A stretch of 53,130 nt of DNA. Origin: Candidatus Latescibacterota bacterium. Lineage in GTDB: Bacteria; Krumholzibacteriota; Krumholzibacteriia; WVZY01. Under the pieces are notes generated by a model that worked only from the letters and a program-made list of their open reading frames with translations, did no database searches and was not told where the DNA came from. Shown in pieces: positions 43,031-49,909 of the stretch. The stretch is from positions 2,145,846 through 2,198,975 of the forward strand of contig CP070677.1 in NCBI GenBank assembly GCA_020352495.1. The letters are read 5' to 3'. The number at the start of each line of letters is the position of its first letter. Within the stretch, counting starts at the first letter, position 1. Made by a program: the position numbers and the translations under genes.

Positions 43031-44047
43031 ATGAAATACAAAGACTCGGGCGTTGACATAGAGCGAGCCAAACGTGCGAAGAAAGCGATGATCAAGCACG
43101 TCAAAGCGACTTGGGGACCGGAAGTGCTCTCTGAGACGGGGGCCTTTGGTGGTCTATTCTCGCTTGGACGCCGGTACGAGGATCCTGTTCTCGTCAGCAG
43201 CATCGACGGGGTGGGCACCAAACTGATCGTCGCCAGGATGGCCGGGCGTTACGATACCATCGGACAAGATCTGGTGAATCATTGTGTGAACGATATCCTG
43301 GTTCAAGGCGCGCGGCCGTTGTTTTTCTTGGATTACATCGCCAGCGCATCACTCGAGCCGGAGATCGTCGGATCGATCATCGAGGGCATAGGTACCGCCT
43401 GCAGAAACCACGGTTGCGCTCTGATCGGTGGCGAGACGGCGGAGCTGCCTGACGTTTACCAAAAGGAGGAATTCGATCTTGCCGGGTGTATCGTCGGTGT
43501 GGTCGAAAGGCAAAAGATAATCGATGGCGCGAGGATTCAACCCGGCGACCGGGTGCTCGCTCTGCCTTCGAACGGTCTGCACACCAACGGTTACTCGCTC
43601 GTTCGAAAGATCGTCTTTGGGACGTTGGGGCTAGGGTTGGGGGACTACGTCGAGGAGCTTGGGTGTGCCGTAGGGGAGGAGTTGCTAAAAATCCACGTGT
43701 CGTACTTCGAAGCATTCAACAAGATATCCGAAATTGCCGATATCAAAGGAATGGCTCACATTACAGGAGGCGGAATCGCAGACAATCTCTCTAGGGTCCT
43801 TCCGGACACGTGCGCCGCGACGATCCGAAAGGGCTCGTGGCCCGTGCCAAGGGTATTCGAGTTTCTTCAGCACGGTGGTGCGGTGGACGACCAAGAAATG
43901 TATCAAGTCTTCAACATGGGGCTCGGGATGGCAGTGATAGTGGCAGCCGAGGATGAGGACAAGATTACGGGCGGTTTGAGAGGCATTATGGATGTCCACT
44001 CGGTTGGAGAAATCGTGAAAGGTGACGGGACGGTTACGCTGTCCTAA
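43031..44047 (+). CDS. purM: Phosphoribosylformylglycinamidine cyclo-ligase (AIR synthase)
   Basis: The fifth step of purine synthesis, closing the imidazole ring with ATP. 338 residues. Signatures: KYKDSGVDIERAKRAKK, SSIDGVGTKLIVA, IGQDLVNHCVNDILVQGARPLFFLDY, ALIGGETAELP and HITGGGIADNLSRVLP. Other purine genes are not adjacent. ATG at 43031 with GGAAAAAG upstream. Followed by a repeat-bearing intergenic region. Confidence 0.96.
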   Translation: MKYKDSGVDIERAKRAKKAMIKHVKATWGPEVLSETGAFGGLFSLGRRYEDPVLVSSIDGVGTKLIVARMAGRYDTIGQDLVNHCVNDILVQGARPLFFLDYIASASLEPEIVGSIIEGIGTACRNHGCALIGGETAELPDVYQKEEFDLAGCIVGVVERQKIIDGARIQPGDRVLALPSNGLHTNGYSLVRKIVFGTLGLGLGDYVEELGCAVGEELLKIHVSYFEAFNKISEIADIKGMAHITGGGIADNLSRVLPDTCAATIRKGSWPVPRVFEFLQHGGAVDDQEMYQVFNMGLGMAVIVAAEDEDKITGGLRGIMDVHSVGEIVKGDGTVTLS

Positions 44048-44091
44048 CGCTTATCTGGCAAAATCTCGAGGCCGATTCGGTGCGATGAAAA

Positions 44092-44278
44092 AGGGGTGGG
44101 TTGCGATGCGCTGCCGAGTTCCGCAGCGCGTCGACGCAAAGAAAAGCGGCGGGAATTCTCTAGGCTTTTCGGTCGGCGCGCGAGGACTGTTTGAGCCGCC
44201 GCATCGTAACTCACCCCGTCCTAAGACCCTCACTTCAGCCGCTGCATCGTAACTCGCCCCGCCCTACGAACTTCACTT
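44092..44278. repeat. Imperfect 41-bp tandem repeats plus an inverted partial copy
   Basis: Bases 44195-44235 and 44238-44278 are direct repeats, 35 of 41 identical, with core GCATCGTAACTC. Bases near 44092-44116 read in reverse complement give a related GCATCGCAACCCACCCC. A GCGCTGC/GCAGCGC hairpin lies at 44108-44129. There is no coding potential. It could be part of a dispersed repeat family or a processed-RNA region between purM and the next gene. Confidence 0.7.
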
Positions 44279-44342
44279 TGGTTCCAAGCCCGATGCATGC
44301 GGTCTGCTTTCGGCGGATTCCCAACGCCAAATCCATTTTCCT

Positions 44343-45797
44343 CTAATTCGTTGGGTCCATCAGGACGGCGAGTCCCACGCGTTCACCACCTGTGAGCTCT
44401 CCCAACTCGCCGCGGATCGAAAGCGTCGTCCTGACATCAACGGGCTGGTTTTCGAAACGCTCGGTTAGGTCACCCGAAGCCGTGTCATACAGTAGTATGT
44501 CGTCGTTGAGCGTATCGAGCGTAAACAAGAGCGGACCGGTTGGAAACAACGGTTCGATGGCAAGATCCCGCTGCATCCCCGCGGCATCCCCTTGTCCCTG
44601 TTCGATAAAGAAATCGACGAGGACCGTCTTGGTTCCATCCGGCGTTACCGATAGGAGTTCTTTTGTCTCGTCCGAATCGACGAGGATATAAACCGTCCCC
44701 GTTGTATCACACACCATCCCCCGGGCGTAATTGGCCTCGTCCGCCGTCAGGGACGTCACCAACTGTACTCCCTGCGGCTCTACCGTGAGGCTATCGAGTG
44801 GCAGTCTCAGCAGCGCCGTATTCGGCTTGTGAATGAAGTAGATGTCTTCGCCAAGCGCGTTGTTGGATTGCCGTCTCGGATCCACTGCCAGGGCATCGTT
44901 GTTTATCCCCCCGCTCACAAACATCGCGTCGTCGGGAAATCGGGAGATCTCGTTTCTGCATCCGACCACGAAGGGTCCCATGACATCACACCCGATGAGT
45001 AGCCCCGATGGGTTCAGCGTCAACTCGACCGCCGGATCTGGCTCCGGGAGGTTCGTCTCCAAAATAGCGAACTGGGAGACCCCGCCGGCTTGGTCCACCT
45101 TGAGGATTTCGGAATGAAACGAGAGCCTCGCCACGAAGAATTCGCCCTTGGCGGAGAATGCCGCATCATAGATTCTGGAGTCAAAAATACCTGAAGCGTC
45201 GATATCGGCAAAAGCGCGCGTCGTTCGGCTGGAGAGCGCGTCGGCCAGCACGACACCCGAGTTCTCGAGGAGATTGCCTTCGGAGTCGACATTGGGCGGG
45301 AAAAGTATGGATTTGTGGGTTGCCAGGAACAACTCGCGGGCAGTGCCATAGTCGACCCGGAAGGTGTCCTCCTGCTCCGGGCAAAAGAAGTTGCTGGATG
45401 TCGCTTCGAATTCAACCCATCTTGCGGTGTTTTCCTGGAGTGTGGCTCTGATGATATTGGTGCCAAGGCCCGGGCCAAGTGTATAAGACGTGGACGCACG
45501 TCCCTTGGTGTTCACTCTTGCGGCAGTCCTGGAGAGTGAGCCGTCACCGGTAACCACGTCGAACGCGACGTTTGCCATTTGGGGAACTTCGCCCTTCGCC
45601 GTTGTTACCTCGACGATAAGCGGCATGGGCAGCTCTGTCCCCCGTTTTGAATACTGGAGATTGCCAGACAAGATAGTGATGGACTCCGGTGGGTCAGGTG
45701 ACACGGGATCGTCGCTGCACTGCGATAAGGGCACGACGAGACCACTCAACAAAACGATCAACGACAGACATCGGACGGTTAACTTTTTGCGTGACAT
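44343..45797 (-). CDS. Secreted lipoprotein with Ig-like domain and beta-propeller
   Basis: The ATG at 45797, behind GGGAGAG, gives 484 residues. A signal segment ends in PLSQC, a non-standard lipobox. An Ig-like (Big-1-type) domain follows: VAFDVVTGDGSLSRTAARVNTKGRASTSYTLGPG region, a pattern common in adhesin and surface proteins. From about residue 170 onward the protein has propeller-like repeated blades with acidic turns (LLIGCDVMGPFVVGCRNE, NTALLRLPLDSL, LYDTASGDL). It is likely a surface or periplasmic protein of unknown function. Confidence 0.7.
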   Translation of the reverse strand: MSRKKLTVRCLSLIVLLSGLVVPLSQCSDDPVSPDPPESITILSGNLQYSKRGTELPMPLIVEVTTAKGEVPQMANVAFDVVTGDGSLSRTAARVNTKGRASTSYTLGPGLGTNIIRATLQENTARWVEFEATSSNFFCPEQEDTFRVDYGTARELFLATHKSILFPPNVDSEGNLLENSGVVLADALSSRTTRAFADIDASGIFDSRIYDAAFSAKGEFFVARLSFHSEILKVDQAGGVSQFAILETNLPEPDPAVELTLNPSGLLIGCDVMGPFVVGCRNEISRFPDDAMFVSGGINNDALAVDPRRQSNNALGEDIYFIHKPNTALLRLPLDSLTVEPQGVQLVTSLTADEANYARGMVCDTTGTVYILVDSDETKELLSVTPDGTKTVLVDFFIEQGQGDAAGMQRDLAIEPLFPTGPLLFTLDTLNDDILLYDTASGDLTERFENQPVDVRTTLSIRGELGELTGGERVGLAVLMDPTN

Positions 45798-46297
45798 GGC
45801 TCTCCCACTCGAAAGGGTCTTGCGTGAGTGACTCACGGCGTCTTTTGATCCAAGATTACGGTACAAAGGAAGCTCTCGATCGACATATCCCCCTGTTCCA
45901 ACTCGAGACGATATGTGTGGAGGACGAATGTGGGGAGTTCCCCCTCGGGTCACCGGCGATGGCTATGTTGGTGTGGGGGCCGGGGTTCGGAGACCTCTCG
46001 TCGAGACTACCCGTTTTGGACAAAAAAGGCAATCTCACTGACCAATAATAGAATAAATAAACGGCGACCACCGAGAATCAAGTCCAAAGCGTGGGGTACG
46101 TCGACGGGAATCCCCATCGGACGCGGACGCCTGGCGTCAGCGACCAAGCGGGGTGTCGTCGCGGCATTTGACGCACACCTCGCAGGGGAGCGGGGCATCG
46201 CCCGCAGCTGAGGGGCGTGGCCCGGCGACCCACCGAGTTTGTTGCTTGCGGGCGCCGTTTTTCGCAGGTTTGTGTGTCGGGGCAAACGCCGCCAATA
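45798..46297. other. Intergenic region before the micropeptide units (no gene supported)
   Basis: I see no gene with a credible start and product. A minus-strand frame at 46137-46340 contains CEVCVKC but has no supported start and overlaps the activator sites. Several short GC-rich hairpins occur (for example GACGCC-TG-GCGTC near 46128). Confidence 0.4.
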
Positions 46298-46317
46298 TTG
46301 TCAATAATATTTTACAT
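46298..46317. promoter_or_regulatory. Upstream activator site 1 of unit 1
   Basis: TTGTCAATAATATTTTACAT, a diverged copy of GTGTnA-N8-TkACAC. It starts 23 bp before the next copy, the same spacing as in unit 2. Confidence 0.6.
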
Positions 46318-46320
46318 ATA

Positions 46321-46340
46321 GTGTCAATTCTTTGTGACAC
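46321..46340. promoter_or_regulatory. Upstream activator site 2 of unit 1
   Basis: GTGTCAATTCTTTGTGACAC: a perfect 6-bp inverted repeat around an 8-bp spacer. Confidence 0.75.
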
Positions 46341-46388
46341 GTTTATTTCATTTCATAATAGGTGGTTAAGGCGCTCGCCTTTTTGGGA

Positions 46389-46408
46389 GTGTAAAGATTT
46401 GTTTACAG
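46389..46408. promoter_or_regulatory. Upstream activator site 3 (promoter-proximal) of unit 1
   Basis: GTGTAAAGATTTGTTTACAG. It starts 127 bp upstream of the -24 GG of the sigma-54 promoter; the proximal site of unit 2 is at 126 bp and also ends TTTACAG. Confidence 0.75.
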
Positions 46409-46514
46409 GCCGTTTCGAGCACGACCTGTAGTCGTGGGAAATAACGGGGAAGGGTGGGGATGTAACGCGTTGAAATGGAAGCGATTAGAATTTTTTTGAA
46501 ACAATGTGGCATGA

Positions 46515-46530
46515 TGGCCCGCCATTTGCC
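46515..46530 (+). promoter_or_regulatory. Sigma-54 promoter of micropeptide gene 1
   Basis: TGGCCCGCCATTTGCC matches TGGCACG-N4-TTGCW at all but two positions, with GG (46516-46517) and GC (46528-46529) exactly 10 bp apart. Start of transcription near 46541. Confidence 0.8.
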
Positions 46531-46625
46531 ATAACGAGCTACCGAAGCGACGGTGAGAAAACGGGATCGGGGTGGCAGGTAAATTCAAAAGGTTACTAGT
46601 TCGGTGGAATCGTGGAGGTAGCAAC

Positions 46626-46715
46626 ATGAAATACATCATTCTCTCAAACCTGGGGTTGATTGTCACTCTGTTGACGCTGTTTGGGAAGAGCGTGTGGGGG
46701 AAGAGCGTCTGGTAA
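46626..46715 (+). CDS. Micropeptide 1: hydrophobic MKY...LFGKSVW peptide with repeated tail
   Basis: A 29-codon gene (ATG to TAA) behind a strong SD GGAGGT at six-base spacing and followed by its own terminator. The product starts MKYIILSN, has a hydrophobic stretch of about 15 residues, then LFGKSVW with GKSVW repeated once more at the very end. The duplication is also visible in DNA as two GGGAAGAGCGTnTGG words. It resembles a short membrane span or signal-peptide-like leader with a basic, Trp-ending tail. The paralogue lies at 47273-47353. No known family comes to mind; possible roles are a membrane-active stress peptide or a processed export signal. Confidence 0.8.
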   Translation: MKYIILSNLGLIVTLLTLFGKSVWGKSVW

Positions 46716-46735
46716 AGGGATTCATATGACCCCCG

Positions 46736-46771
46736 AAAGAGTCTGCACCGCTGGTGCAGGCTCTTTTTTTT
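46736..46771 (+). terminator. Intrinsic terminator of micropeptide 1
   Basis: AAAGAG and CTGCACC pair with GGTGCAG and CTCTTT around a GCT loop, followed by a T8 tract, 20 bases after the stop codon. Confidence 0.9.
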
Positions 46772-46927
46772 GAGCTGGAGAGTCGAGTTCGAGCGGATCG
46801 AGACTTAGACGAGCCGTCGGACCATTCGGTGGTGGCGGAGCGGACCGCCCGGTGCCGGCCGCGGGACCGGGCGAAAACAGGCTTTAGTTGGACGTCTCGA
46901 TGCGCTTATGGAAGTGCGTTTTTTTTT
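46772..46927 (+). ncRNA. Candidate small RNA between the two micropeptide units
   Basis: A GC-rich hairpin (CGCCCGGT at 46846-46853 with ACCGGGCG at 46866-46873) is followed by a terminator-like hairpin GCGCTT-ATGG-AAGTGC at 46902-46917 and a T9 tract. No ORF fits between the two terminators. No promoter was found, so this could also be a backup terminator region. Confidence 0.35.
46902..46927 (+). terminator. Second terminator-like hairpin with T9 tract
   Basis: A six-pair stem (one G-U wobble) with an ATGG loop, followed by T9. It isolates the unit 2 control region from upstream transcription. Confidence 0.65.
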
Positions 46928-46944
46928 GGACCGGCAGAGCGGTA

Positions 46945-46964
46945 GTGTAACAGTGTGTTTACAC
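46945..46964. promoter_or_regulatory. Upstream activator site 1 of unit 2
   Basis: GTGTAACAGTGTGTTTACAC; a near-perfect dyad GTGTAA-N8-TTACAC. Confidence 0.75.
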
Positions 46965-46967
46965 TCA

Positions 46968-46987
46968 GTGTTAAATTTTATTTACAC
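46968..46987. promoter_or_regulatory. Upstream activator site 2 of unit 2
   Basis: GTGTTAAATTTTATTTACAC, 23 bp after site 1. Confidence 0.75.
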
Positions 46988-47009
46988 ACATAACGCACTA
47001 TATTACAAT

Positions 47010-47029
47010 GTGTTATAGTTTGTGACGCA
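47010..47029. promoter_or_regulatory. Weak additional site in unit 2
   Basis: GTGTTATAGTTTGTGACGCA has a good left half, but the right half (TGACGC) is one base off register. It may be a decayed site. Confidence 0.35.
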
Positions 47030-47034
47030 GTTGA

Positions 47035-47054
47035 GTGTCACGTTTTGTTTACAG
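47035..47054. promoter_or_regulatory. Upstream activator site 3 (promoter-proximal) of unit 2
   Basis: GTGTCACGTTTTGTTTACAG, 67 bp after site 2 and 126 bp before the -24 GG. Confidence 0.75.
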
Positions 47055-47159
47055 TTGGGGGTTGCAATCTCACGAGAATGTGGTATGTATTGGAAAGGGA
47101 GAGTCACTAATGTATTCAATGAGAACGGCTTAGGAACCACAAGAAGCGCGGGGGAGGTT

Positions 47160-47175
47160 TGGTACGTCCTTTGCC
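47160..47175 (+). promoter_or_regulatory. Sigma-54 promoter of micropeptide gene 2
   Basis: TGGTACGTCCTTTGCC: GG (47161-47162) and GC (47173-47174) are 10 bp apart, and all other consensus positions match except one in the -24 box and the last base. Start of transcription near 47186. Confidence 0.82.
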
Positions 47176-47272
47176 CTCGTCGGGTATCGTTAGTCCCAGC
47201 GAAGCAAAGCGTGGATGGCTAATGAACGGAATGCCGAATGGTCAGCACCATTGGGGATGGAGGTGATGAGAG

Positions 47273-47353
47273 ATGAAATACTTCATCCTAGCGAACATGG
47301 CACTCATTCTCGCGCTTGTCGCGCTCTTTGGCAAAAGCGTTTGGATGAGCTGA
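47273..47353 (+). CDS. Micropeptide 2: hydrophobic MKY...LFGKSVW peptide
   Basis: A 26-codon gene (ATG to TGA) behind a near-perfect SD GGAGGTGAT. The product starts MKYFILAN, continues with an Ala/Leu/Ile/Val-rich helix and ends LFGKSVWMS. It shares the first three residues, the Asn at position 8, the hydrophobic core length and LFGKSVW with micropeptide 1, while the DNA has diverged at silent positions; this suggests selection on the peptide. A 14-bp hairpin follows, then the sigma-54 activator gene. Confidence 0.82.
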   Translation: MKYFILANMALILALVALFGKSVWMS

Positions 47354-47358
47354 TCTGA

Positions 47359-47390
47359 GGTGAAGAGCCCGCACATGCGGGCTCTTCACC
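47359..47390 (+). terminator. 14-bp hairpin without T-tract after micropeptide 2
   Basis: GGTGAAGAGCCCGC, ACAT loop, GCGGGCTCTTCACC: a perfect 14-bp stem followed by AAAAG rather than T's. It is a weak terminator or an mRNA 3'-end stabiliser that could allow some read-through into the activator gene. Confidence 0.6.
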
Positions 47391-47411
47391 AAAAGATGCT
47401 AGACCGGCGCT

Positions 47412-47477
47412 CTGGTGGATCTGATATCGATAGCCGCCCACCAAATTGCTGGGGGTCAACGGGGGCCGATCCACCAG
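47412..47477 (+). promoter_or_regulatory. Inverted repeat in the leader of the activator gene
   Basis: CTGGTGGATC (47412-47421) and GATCCACCAG (47468-47477) are perfect complements separated by 46 bases, ending just before the SD AGGAGG. They may form an mRNA stem controlling translation or a protein-binding site. Confidence 0.5.
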
Positions 47478-47490
47478 AATAGGAGGCAAA

Positions 47491-49158
47491 ATGACGGACA
47501 ACGATGACAGGACAAACGATCAGGGGGTCGAAAACACTGGGTCATCGAACCTCTTCGACGAAATGGACGCCCACATCCGCGAGTCCAAAGTGTCACCTGA
47601 TGCAAAGGCGCGGCGCGCAAGGGTCGAGGACCTCCAGCGGCGGTACTCGATCATCGAAACACTTCTCCAGGTCAGCACTTCGATCAACTCCACGCTCAAT
47701 CTGGAGGAGTTACTGGGGAGGATCGTCGACGCCGTCGTTCAGATTACGGGCGCCAAGCGGGGATACCTGATGTTGCGGGACGACGACACCGGTGATCTCA
47801 CACCCGCCCTTGCGAGATACGAAGACGGACGAGAGATGCCGCACAACGGATTTGATCTCAGCATGAGCGTGACTCGGAGGGTTGCGGAGACCAGAGAACC
47901 GGTCTTCATAAGCAACGTCGGCGAGGACGAGGAGCTCAAAGAGCAACGGAGCATAGTCGACCTAAATATTTTGACGGTCATCTGTATTCCGTTGGAGTTC
48001 GAGGGGAGACTCGTCGGGGTTATCTACGCGGACAGCGACCGGATTTCAGAGACGTTCAGCCCCTCGGATCTTTCGATCATGAACGCATTTGGCGCTCAAG
48101 CGGCCGTCGCGATAGTGAACGCAATGCGTCACGGCGAATTGGAAGACATAACGCGTTCGCTCGAAAAACAAAACATCAGTCTTCGTGAAGAGCTCGCGGG
48201 CAAGTACGAGTTCTCGGGAATGGTGGGGAGGAGCCCTGCGATGCAGCGGATCTTCGGAGTAATCCGCAAAGTAGCAGGCTTATCCACCACGGTGCTGATC
48301 CAAGGGGAGACCGGAACGGGGAAGGAACTCATCGCAAAGGCGGTCCACTACGACAGCGATAGAAGAAACAAATCCATCGTCTCGGTCAACTGTGGGGCGC
48401 TCCCAAAGGACATTCTGGAGAGTGAGCTATTTGGATATCGAAAAGGGGCGTTTACGGGGGCCGATCAGGACCGCGCCGGACTATTTGAGGCGGCCGACGG
48501 GGGGACGCTTTTTCTCGACGAGATTGGTGAAATGCCGGTGGATCTTCAGGTAAAGCTCTTGCGTGCCCTCCAGGACGGTGAAGTGAGAAGACTCGGAGAG
48601 GATCATTCGAGATCGGTCGATGTCCGAGTGATCTCCGCCACGAACAAGGATCTGGCGGCCGAAGTCGAGAGGGGGAGTTTTCGGAGAGACCTTTATTATC
48701 GGCTCAACGTCGTCCCCATTCATCTTCCGCCGCTTCGAGATCGGCAGGAAGACATACTTCCCCTCGCTGAGTTCTTTCTCGAAAAGTACTCGGAAGAGAT
48801 GAAGAAATCCAAGCCGACACTAACGAGGGCGGCAAAGGAGCTGCTTCTTCAACACGACTGGAACGGGAACGTGAGGGAACTCCAGAACGCCATCGAGCGT
48901 GCGCTGGCCCTGGCTGAGGGGAGAGATGCCCTGGACGTCGCACAGTTTGAGCATCTGGCTCGACAAAAGAGTCTCGAGGCCATGGTTGACGAGGACGCTT
49001 CCCTCAAGTCCATGCTCCTCGTGTGGGAGAAAGAGTTGATCCGAAAGATGTTGATCAAAAACTCGTGGAATGTTTCGAAAACGGCTTCGGTGTTGAGAGT
49101 GAGCCGGCAGCAGCTACACAACAAGATCAAAAAATATGAACTGAACCCAATAGTGTGA
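47491..49158 (+). CDS. GAF-AAA+-Fis sigma-54-dependent transcription activator
   Basis: The ATG at 47491 behind AGGAGG gives 555 residues. Domain order: a charged N-terminus, a GAF sensor (about 55-210), a short coiled linker, the AAA+ sigma-54 activator domain (about 240-470) with Walker A GETGTGKE (272-279), the sigma-54-contacting GAFTGA (319-324) and Walker B TLFLDE, and a C-terminal Fis-type HTH (WNVSKTASVLRVSRQQLHNKIKKYE). It should bind enhancer dyads and remodel sigma-54 polymerase. The dyads and sigma-54 promoters directly upstream are obvious candidate targets. No histidine kinase or receiver domain is present, so the GAF probably senses a small ligand or redox state directly. Confidence 0.95.
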   Translation: MTDNDDRTNDQGVENTGSSNLFDEMDAHIRESKVSPDAKARRARVEDLQRRYSIIETLLQVSTSINSTLNLEELLGRIVDAVVQITGAKRGYLMLRDDDTGDLTPALARYEDGREMPHNGFDLSMSVTRRVAETREPVFISNVGEDEELKEQRSIVDLNILTVICIPLEFEGRLVGVIYADSDRISETFSPSDLSIMNAFGAQAAVAIVNAMRHGELEDITRSLEKQNISLREELAGKYEFSGMVGRSPAMQRIFGVIRKVAGLSTTVLIQGETGTGKELIAKAVHYDSDRRNKSIVSVNCGALPKDILESELFGYRKGAFTGADQDRAGLFEAADGGTLFLDEIGEMPVDLQVKLLRALQDGEVRRLGEDHSRSVDVRVISATNKDLAAEVERGSFRRDLYYRLNVVPIHLPPLRDRQEDILPLAEFFLEKYSEEMKKSKPTLTRAAKELLLQHDWNGNVRELQNAIERALALAEGRDALDVAQFEHLARQKSLEAMVDEDASLKSMLLVWEKELIRKMLIKNSWNVSKTASVLRVSRQQLHNKIKKYELNPIV

Positions 49159-49282
49159 AAACGTCATTGCGGTGACCCATCAGAGGGCCGAGACATATCG
49201 GGGTTGCGGTAGTTGGAACCCTTTCGGGCGGTGCGGGAGGGCGACTACACCAGCAATCCCGATTGCCTATTGGAGAGTTGTG

Positions 49283-49861
49283 TTACGGGTAGAGCATCGA
49301 CGTTTCCCACCGATCCCCTCTTCGGACGTAAAGATATCTCTCGTGAAGACGATCCTCTCTACCGTACCAGAATTCGATCGTGTCGGCCTTGAGTCGGAAC
49401 CCCGACCAGTTTGGTGGACGAGGGACATCTGCGCCCTCATAGCGCCTTTTGACCTCTTCGACCGATCTGAGAAGGATGTCATGATTGGGGAGCACGTCGC
49501 TTTGCCTCGAAGCCCAGGCGCCGATTTGACTGCCACGAGGACGGGTGTCGAAATACTCGTCCGCCTCACCGGTGCTTACCGGCTTCACGGTCCCTTCAAC
49601 ACGTACCTGTGTTTGTAACTGCGGCCACCAGAAACAGAGGGCCGCGTTGGGGTTGGCGACAAGCTCTCTCGCTTTGCGGCTCCCGAGGTTTGTGAAAAAG
49701 ACAAAACCGGTGTCATTCACCTGCTTGATGAGCACCATCCTCGCCGCCGGCTTTCCATCTTTGCCGGCGGTTGCCAACACGCAGGCATTGGCGAATTCAT
49801 GGTCGATCTCGTTTGCTTTCACCAGGTGCTCGTTGAATTTCTCTATCGGATCGCCTGTCAT
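49283..49861 (-). CDS. pdxH: Pyridoxamine 5'-phosphate oxidase
   Basis: This FMN enzyme makes pyridoxal 5'-phosphate, the cofactor of IlvE and GlyA. The ATG at 49861 gives 192 residues. Signatures: ARMVLIKQVNDTGFVFFTNLGSRKA region, NPNAALCFWWPQLQTQVRVEG, and the C-terminal PPNWSGFRLKADTIEFWYGREDRLHER, with Arg residues for substrate and FMN phosphate. It lies downstream of trmB on the same strand, about 50 bases away, and probably shares its promoter. Confidence 0.95.
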   Translation of the reverse strand: MTGDPIEKFNEHLVKANEIDHEFANACVLATAGKDGKPAARMVLIKQVNDTGFVFFTNLGSRKARELVANPNAALCFWWPQLQTQVRVEGTVKPVSTGEADEYFDTRPRGSQIGAWASRQSDVLPNHDILLRSVEEVKRRYEGADVPRPPNWSGFRLKADTIEFWYGREDRLHERYLYVRRGDRWETSMLYP

Positions 49862-49909
49862 CGGACCCAACCTCGTGGGGAACCACCTCGCCGGCTTTAC
49901 ACAGTCTGG

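Noticed and set aside
44092..44278. CRISPR array
   Set aside because: There are only two imperfect repeats with a two-base gap and no unique spacers.
45820..46048. Plus-strand frame ending DKKGNLTDQ
   Set aside because: There is no supported start; part is antisense to the lipoprotein gene, and no homology is recognised.
46137..46340. Minus-strand small frame with CEVCVKC
   Set aside because: It has no SD, its start lies inside the activator dyads, and the zinc-like motif stands alone.
46510..46530. Alternative sigma-54 alignment using TGGCATGATGG
   Set aside because: The GG-to-GC spacing is 11 or longer; the TGGCCCG-CCAT-TTGCC alignment five bases downstream has the exact 10-bp spacing.
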